Positions 12,996-17,583 of a stretch of 17,583 nucleotides of DNA are shown one piece after another. Made by a program: the position numbers and the translations under genes. Below the pieces are notes generated by a model. That model ran no database searches. It worked only from the letters and a program-made list of their open reading frames with translations, and was not told where the DNA came from. The DNA lies in the NCBI GenBank assembly GCA_031548875.1, contig JAVBQQ010000075.1, positions 1 to 17,583 of the forward strand, written 5' to 3'. The stretch comes from JAAYCI01 sp031548875 (GTDB lineage: Bacteria > Bacillota > Clostridia > Oscillospirales > Ruminococcaceae). The number at the start of each line of letters is the position of its first letter. The stretch's first letter is position 1.

Positions 12996-14300
12996 TTACT
13001 CTTCCTTCGGCTGCATGCGGATCATCGCGAACAGGACGAGAGCGATGGCCGCGCCGATCATGAAGACGATGTAGGGAGCCACAAAGTTGTTGTTCGTGAG
13101 CCCCAGCACTACACCCAGCACCACGCTGGCCGCCGCGCGGAACACGCAGGTGATGGGGAATACCACGTTGAACGCACGGGAGAAGTTGTACCGCCCGAAC
13201 AGTGACGCGCACATCGAGGTGGAGAAGTTCGTGTTGCCGCCCAGCGCGCAGCCCAGCATGAAGATGGAGATGTACAGCGTCCAGTTGCCGGGCAGGATGT
13301 TGAAAAGGATGGCCAGCACGAACCAGGCCGCCAGCAGCATGGAGGCGATCTTCGTGCCCCACTTCTGATCGATGACGCCCCAGATATAGCTGGCCACAAT
13401 GCCGATGACGGCGGCGACGGACAGGAAGGTGACCGCCATGTTTTGCTCAAAGCCGAGGCCCATCACACGCGGCACAAACTGCATCACCATGCCCACGGTG
13501 GCCATGAAGAGCAGGCCGTAGCCGAGGCCCATCAGCCACACCTCACGATCTTTCAAGAGCTTGCCGGGTGTCCAGGGGCTTTTGTAGGCACGCATGGCCT
13601 CTTCGCTCTTCATCAGTTCGTCAAACTCGGACGGGTCGTTGTCGGGCGAGAGACCGATCTCCTCCGGCGTGTTCTTGATGAACGCAATGCCCAGGATGAA
13701 CATGATGACCATGATGATGAAGTAGCCGATGAAGGGCAGGCGGATGCCGCCGGCCAGGAAGAGGGTGAACACCGGGATGAAGATGGCCGAAGCGAGGTTG
13801 TTGCCCATGGTGGACCAGCCCATCGCGAGGCCCTTCTTCACCGGGAACCACTTGGCAATCAGCGCGCTGCCGCCGCAGAAACTCATGCCATTGCAGAAGG
13901 TGTTCATGAAGATGACGGCAAACACCCAGTAGGCGATGCTGGTGAAGAAGGCGAGACCCACGAAGGCCAGCGCCGCCAGCGCCAGCGAGACAAGGATGAT
14001 TCTCTTGGCGCCGAAGCGGGTGACCAATGCAGACAACACAAAGGCCGTGGCCACCGAGATCCACCCCGCGACGCCGTTGTAGGTCATCATGAGGTTCGGG
14101 TCCCAGCCATTCTTTTCGGCCAGCATGGGCACCATGACGTTCATGCCGTCGGCCGTGAAGGACGAGTTGAAGAAGAGCATGACGCCGAAAAAGATGACGA
14201 TGAACCAGCCGCGTTTGCCAAAGTTGCTCTTCAAGTTGCCTTTCTTTTTCATGGGTTCCGCTACGATGGTGCTTGTTCCGCTTTCTTGCAGTTCACTCAT
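12996..14300 (-). CDS. MFS transporter, oxalate/formate antiporter (OFA)-like
   Basis: This 434-residue protein has about 12 transmembrane helices and starts at an ATG with GAGGAGG upstream. The cytoplasmic loop between helices 2 and 3 has ALVTRFGAKRIILVSL (major facilitator signature). The segment IAKWFPVKKGLAMGWSTMGNNLASA (about 143-168) and the central loop NTPEEIGLSPDN are typical of the OFA branch, which moves organic anions by exchange or with protons. A basic N-terminal extension of about 28 residues precedes the first helix. It is the last gene of the flavoprotein operon, 45 bases after the flavoprotein at 14346-15698, so it probably imports or exports the substrate or product of the two flavoproteins. 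The substrate is unknown. Confidence 0.85.
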   Translation of the reverse strand: MSELQESGTSTIVAEPMKKKGNLKSNFGKRGWFIVIFFGVMLFFNSSFTADGMNVMVPMLAEKNGWDPNLMMTYNGVAGWISVATAFVLSALVTRFGAKRIILVSLALAALAFVGLAFFTSIAYWVFAVIFMNTFCNGMSFCGGSALIAKWFPVKKGLAMGWSTMGNNLASAIFIPVFTLFLAGGIRLPFIGYFIIMVIMFILGIAFIKNTPEEIGLSPDNDPSEFDELMKSEEAMRAYKSPWTPGKLLKDREVWLMGLGYGLLFMATVGMVMQFVPRVMGLGFEQNMAVTFLSVAAVIGIVASYIWGVIDQKWGTKIASMLLAAWFVLAILFNILPGNWTLYISIFMLGCALGGNTNFSTSMCASLFGRYNFSRAFNVVFPITCVFRAAASVVLGVVLGLTNNNFVAPYIVFMIGAAIALVLFAMIRMQPKEE

Positions 14301-14345
14301 TTTCTTTCCTCCTCATTTTAGAAAGATATATGTGTTGACGTGTCC

Positions 14346-15698
14346 TTAGATTTGTGTTGCCTGGCCCATTACCACGTCGGCGGCCCGGCGGCCGGCGGCG
14401 ATGGCGCTTTCATACGAGCCGGTATACATATATTCGGCCGCGAGATAAAGACCCTGCACATCCTGGTAGTGCCCGTCCCGCATCTCTTTCAGGGCCGTGG
14501 GTGTGCCGTTGTGCATCGTGTAGTTGGCGATGGGTGCCCGCACGATGTGGTGGAACAGATAGTTGTCCGGCGTTTCGGGCTTGTACTTGCGGAGAACCCG
14601 GAGGGTCTCTTCGGCAATCTCGTCGTCCGACTTGTTCCAGAACTTGTCCGCGCCCTCGCCGTAGAAGAAGGCGGAGATGGATTCGGAGTTGTCGTCGGGC
14701 AGCATCCAGATGCTGCGGCCGCTCTGGTACAGGAAGGAGCAGAACGGCTCGCCGGTGGTGCGGGGCAGCAGGCAGCAGACCAGCTTGCCGTCGCCCAGCT
14801 TCTTGTCAAAGAAGAGGGTGGAGTGGATGGTGGGGCAGTAGGTCACCGTCTCCATGGCCGTGCGCATCGCGTTGGGCAGGCCGGGGATGATCTTGAGCGC
14901 GTGGGTGGCGGGCACGGCGCAGACCACCTTGTCGGCCGCCACGAACTCCCCTTTCACCTTGATGCCGGTCGCCTTGCCGTTTTCGATGACGATCTCTTCC
15001 ACGGGGGCATCCACATGCACCTTGTCCGGCTCCAGCGTGTCGGTCATGCAGATGGCCAGCTGGCCGAGACCCTTCTTCACAACGGCCGCGCCGCCCACGA
15101 GAACGGTCCAGGCGATCTGCAGGCCGAAGCCGACGCCCACCTTCTCGGGGTATTCGAGGCCGATGGCGGCCAGGATGGGCTGGGCGAACACCTCCAGCAC
15201 CCTGGGGCCGAAGTTTGCGGTAACGTAATCGCCGAAGTTGGCCTTGGGGTCGGCATCCACGTCCAGCATCCAGTCCACGCTGCCCTCGTACATCTTGTCC
15301 TTGCAGTACTTTTCCACCGTGCCAACAAAGTTATTGAAGTTTTCTTCGCCCATATAAGCGATCCACTCCCCCGTGTCGGCCAGGGCCTGGGGGTCGTTCG
15401 GGTCGGGGAAGGCGGCCACCCATTTGTTGTTGAACCAGACGCGCGCGCCGGCGCCCAGCTCGAAGGGGTGCAGGTCGAGCTTGAACTCGTTTATGATCAT
15501 TTCCTTCGCAATCTTGTACCCCGGGTGAACAAACTGGGCGTACTCGTCCACAATGAAGCCGTCCTTCTCCCACACATGCATCCGGCCGCCGATGTGGGGC
15601 GCGGCCTCGTACACGCTCACGTCGTAGCCGTTCTTTTTCAGTGTATAGGCCGCGGTGAGACCCGCGCAGCCGCCGCCCACAACGATTACTTTTTCCAT
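14346..15698 (-). CDS. FAD-dependent oxidoreductase, phytoene desaturase / amine oxidase-like
   Basis: This 450-residue protein begins with a dinucleotide-binding fold: VIVVGGGCAGLTAAYTL (GxGxxG at residues 8-13), followed by the FAD-binding acidic residue in YEAAPHIGGRM. The C-terminus has the matching FAD motif GLYLAAEYMYTGSYESAIAAGRRAADVV. Between them is an amine-oxidase/protoporphyrinogen-oxidase-like domain with a second Rossmann-associated segment (VEEIVIENGKATGIKVKGEFVAADKVVCAVPA). The family catalyses FAD-dependent desaturation or amine oxidation. It has no signal peptide or membrane span. The ATG at 15698 has GGAGG upstream. It lies between a PCMH-type oxidase and an MFS transporter, so both probably act on one pathway. 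The leader contains the structured element at 15781-15965. Confidence 0.85.
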   Translation of the reverse strand: MEKVIVVGGGCAGLTAAYTLKKNGYDVSVYEAAPHIGGRMHVWEKDGFIVDEYAQFVHPGYKIAKEMIINEFKLDLHPFELGAGARVWFNNKWVAAFPDPNDPQALADTGEWIAYMGEENFNNFVGTVEKYCKDKMYEGSVDWMLDVDADPKANFGDYVTANFGPRVLEVFAQPILAAIGLEYPEKVGVGFGLQIAWTVLVGGAAVVKKGLGQLAICMTDTLEPDKVHVDAPVEEIVIENGKATGIKVKGEFVAADKVVCAVPATHALKIIPGLPNAMRTAMETVTYCPTIHSTLFFDKKLGDGKLVCCLLPRTTGEPFCSFLYQSGRSIWMLPDDNSESISAFFYGEGADKFWNKSDDEIAEETLRVLRKYKPETPDNYLFHHIVRAPIANYTMHNGTPTALKEMRDGHYQDVQGLYLAAEYMYTGSYESAIAAGRRAADVVMGQATQI

Positions 15699-15780
15699 TG
15701 CAAATCCTCCTTTATCATTTTGACAACAGTGGGCTCAGAATTTTGTTCCGTTTCAATCAGTGCCACTTGTTGTGTTTTTG

Positions 15781-15965
15781 CCCAAGGAATTACCGCCCCT
15801 GGGGCTGTGCTGCTTGGCAGAGTGAGACCTTGCTTTTCGTCGCCGAAAAGTAACAAAAGGCGCTGGAACCTTGCGATGGTTCCAGACCTCTGTACGCCAG
15901 AGGTCGCGCCGCCTACAACTCACACAACAGTTCTGAATGTCATGTATGAGTTGCTTTACGGCGGC
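15781..15965 (-). ncRNA. Candidate structured RNA or structured repeat between the flavoprotein genes
   Basis: Five helices are visible. GCCGCC/GGCGGC with CAACTCA/TGAGTTG (15908-15922 and 15947-15965) form one long arm. GGCGC/GCGCC (15859-15863 and 15906-15910) encloses two perfect 7-bp hairpins, TGGAACC/GGTTCCA (15864-15884) and ACCTCTG/CAGAGGT (15886-15904), as a three-way junction. CTTTTCG/CGAAAAG (15833-15850) has, on the - strand, a GCGA (GNRA) tetraloop. CCCAAGG/CCCTGGG (15781-15803) has one wobble on the - strand. The first arm and the junction stem share three bases, so both cannot be fully closed. The GNRA loop favours the - strand. I do not recognise a known RNA class. Confidence 0.5.
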
Positions 15966-16032
15966 GGGATTCAAAGTGAAGGGCAAGGTCAAACCACTTG
16001 CTTATTGCAGCGATATTGTTAACACCTCTTTA

Positions 16033-17580
16033 TCAAACAAACGTCATATTCGCCAGATTGTCCGGGTCGAGTATCTCTTTGACTTTCACAGTATGCCTGT
16101 AGTAGTTGCTGGCCGCGGCGTCGAACATCTCCACCTGCTCCTTGCCACCGAAGGCCGCGAAGCCGATGCCCCCCAGGTGCTTCGTGTACAGCACATCTGC
16201 GCACTCGGCCGAGTAGCGCCCCATGGAACTGCCGGCCACCGGGTCGGTGGGGTCGAAGATCATCGTGGCCTCGTTGTGGCCCTTGCTGCTCTGGTCGTAG
16301 ATGCCCACCCAGGCGCCGTCGCCCAGGTCGTCGGACGTGACGCCCTCGGCAATCATCCGCTCCTTGATCTCCTGCGCATATTGCGCCTGCTTCATTACCA
16401 CGCCGATGGCCTCGTCCGCGCCCATGGCCACGTGGAAGGTACCCGGGCCGTTGAAGAGGGTGGCGTAGCCGTCCGCCTTGGAAAGGCTGCACAGGTGCGC
16501 CTTCATGTACGGCGTGTCCGCATGCCCGCCGAACAGGATGCCGCCCGTATTTTCGGCAATCTGTTTCAGGCAGTCCACCTTGTAGTCGAGGTCGCGCTGC
16601 GAGTTGCCCACGATGACGATGACCGTGCGGTGCCGCGCCATCTTCAGCGCCTCCCGCAGGTGGGGCAGCTTCACGGCCTTCTCGAAGAAGGCGGGCATGT
16701 AGCCCCAGCCGGTCACGCCGATGGAGAACTTGTTCATGTAGGTGCACACTTCGGTCTCGGCCAGCTGGTAGTAGGCCTGTTCAAGGCTCTCCCAGCTGTC
16801 GTTGATGAGGGTATAGAAGTGCATGTTCTCGGGTACTTCCACATCCGCCTCGTACAGGTTGCCGTCGTTCGCGATCTTGTAATCCCGCATGCCGGCCCAG
16901 TGGTACAGCTTGACGGCGGCCTTCGTGAAGATGCCCATCGCGCCGTCGAAGCCGAAGTAGCCGCGGATAAACGCTTTGAGCGAGGGGCCGGGGCCGTCGG
17001 CCGAGAACCAGCCGCCGCCGTCGCCGCTCGAGCCCACCCGCACGATCTCGCCCGAGGGAGACACCCACTCGCAGGCGAACATGTTGCGCCCGTTGTAGCC
17101 CATCGAGGCGCCCGCGCAGGAGCCGCCCTGGTGGGAGGAGATGCTGGCCAGCGTGGAGGACTGCGGCCCCGCCGTCGTAATGCAGAGGGTGAGCCCCTTC
17201 TCCCAGGCTTTGATTTGGATCTCGCCGCCGCTGGCGTAGGGCTCCACCACGGCCACCATGTTCTTCTCGTCAATCTCCACGACCTGGTTCATCCGCCGCA
17301 GGTCCACCAGCACCACGTCCGGGCTGGTGGCGCCGTTGTGGGCGCCGTAGCCGGTGGAGTGGGCTTTGTATTTGATCTTGTACTTGTTGCACACCTTGAT
17401 GAAGCCCGCCACCTCCTCGGTGGAGCCGGGCAGCACCACGGCCATCGGTCGGCAGACCCAGATCTCCGGGTCCGGCCGGTGGAACAGGTACTGCGCGTAG
17501 GTGTCGCAGACCTGTTCGTCCGCCGAAATATTCTCGGGCCCCACGATGGCTTCTATCTCTTTGTACGCTTGTTCATTCAT
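16033..17580 (-). CDS. FAD-binding PCMH-type oxidase/dehydrogenase (GlcD/4-cresol-dehydrogenase-like)
   Basis: This 515-residue protein has a PCMH-type FAD domain in its first half. PMAVVLPGSTEEVAGFIKVCNKY (about 45-67) leads to the phosphate loop STGYGAHNG (about 75-83), then GGSCAGASMGYNGRNMFACEWVSPSGEIVRVG (about 152-183) and GYFGFDGAMGIFTKAAVKLY (about 208-227). This is the order seen in glycolate oxidase GlcD, 4-cresol dehydrogenase and vanillyl-alcohol oxidase. The C-terminus VKEILDPDNLANMTFV is the family's usual ending. It has no signal peptide. No His or Cys can be assigned with confidence as an 8-alpha or 6-S FAD linkage. The ATG at 17580 lies three bases from the window edge, so its ribosome binding site is out of view. 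It would oxidise a hydroxyl- or phenol-type substrate; which one is unknown. Confidence 0.85.
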   Translation of the reverse strand: MNEQAYKEIEAIVGPENISADEQVCDTYAQYLFHRPDPEIWVCRPMAVVLPGSTEEVAGFIKVCNKYKIKYKAHSTGYGAHNGATSPDVVLVDLRRMNQVVEIDEKNMVAVVEPYASGGEIQIKAWEKGLTLCITTAGPQSSTLASISSHQGGSCAGASMGYNGRNMFACEWVSPSGEIVRVGSSGDGGGWFSADGPGPSLKAFIRGYFGFDGAMGIFTKAAVKLYHWAGMRDYKIANDGNLYEADVEVPENMHFYTLINDSWESLEQAYYQLAETEVCTYMNKFSIGVTGWGYMPAFFEKAVKLPHLREALKMARHRTVIVIVGNSQRDLDYKVDCLKQIAENTGGILFGGHADTPYMKAHLCSLSKADGYATLFNGPGTFHVAMGADEAIGVVMKQAQYAQEIKERMIAEGVTSDDLGDGAWVGIYDQSSKGHNEATMIFDPTDPVAGSSMGRYSAECADVLYTKHLGGIGFAAFGGKEQVEMFDAAASNYYRHTVKVKEILDPDNLANMTFV

Positions 17581-17583
17581 CAG

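Noticed and set aside
14340..16022. 560-residue open frame on the + strand
   Set aside because: It runs antisense to the FAD oxidoreductase across its full length and through the structured gap. The composition (His/Gly/Val/Asp-rich, no domain) is that of a GC-rich antisense shadow, and the - strand protein has clear FAD motifs.
1..17583. CRISPR array
   Set aside because: No regularly spaced short direct repeats were found; the only clear direct repeat is the tRNA-Gln pair.

Overview
The window looks like chromosomal DNA of a high-GC anaerobic Firmicute, probably a gut-type clostridium (Oscillospirales or Christensenellales-like). This is an inference from AGGAGG ribosome binding sites, GTG/TTG starts, a phiLC3-type holin, a Gram-positive-style lipoprotein-anchored osmolyte ABC transporter, ferredoxin-like proteins and a small Cys-rich protein of clostridial type. 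The genus cannot be read from the sequence.

Left part (1-6652, all + strand): a compact phage virion module. In order it holds the end of an upstream gene (probably portal), a small zinc-ribbon protein, a 364-base gap with no convincing gene, a scaffold-like protein, a major capsid protein with a chitobiase-type C-terminal domain, a small connector, a large nozzle/stabiliser-like protein, a membrane/coiled-coil protein, a holin, and a coiled-coil virion/ejection-like protein. There is no tape measure, tail tube, tail fibre, endolysin or integrase in view. The order suits a short-tailed phage or a prophage remnant. A lone lipoprotein gene (6751-7275) follows, then a large perfect hairpin.

Middle part (7429-11841, - strand): a glycine betaine/carnitine/choline-type (OpuC/ProU-like) ABC transporter read in the order permease, lipoprotein binding protein, iron-sulfur protein, ATPase, permease. 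The iron-sulfur protein (winged-helix-like N-terminus, Cys-rich middle, two 4Fe-4S clusters) is an unusual member. A 186-bp element with 17-bp perfect inverted ends fills the gap between the iron-sulfur gene and the ATPase gene. Promoters are predicted before the first permease and again before the binding protein.

Right-middle (11931-12890): a 49-residue Cys-rich protein with its own promoter and terminator, tRNA-His with a near-consensus promoter and strong terminator, and tRNA-Gln(TTG). The 3' end of tRNA-Gln and its terminator are repeated 131 bp downstream, as expected for an old attachment site or a broken tandem duplication.

Right part (12996-17580, - strand): three genes in transcription order: a PCMH-type FAD oxidase/dehydrogenase, a phytoene-desaturase/amine-oxidase-like flavoprotein and an OFA-type MFS transporter. 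They look like an uptake and redox-conversion unit for an unknown organic substrate. The 334-base gap between the two flavoprotein genes contains a run of five helices, including a three-way junction and, on the coding strand, a GNRA-capped hairpin. It is the best candidate here for an undescribed structured RNA or mobile element.
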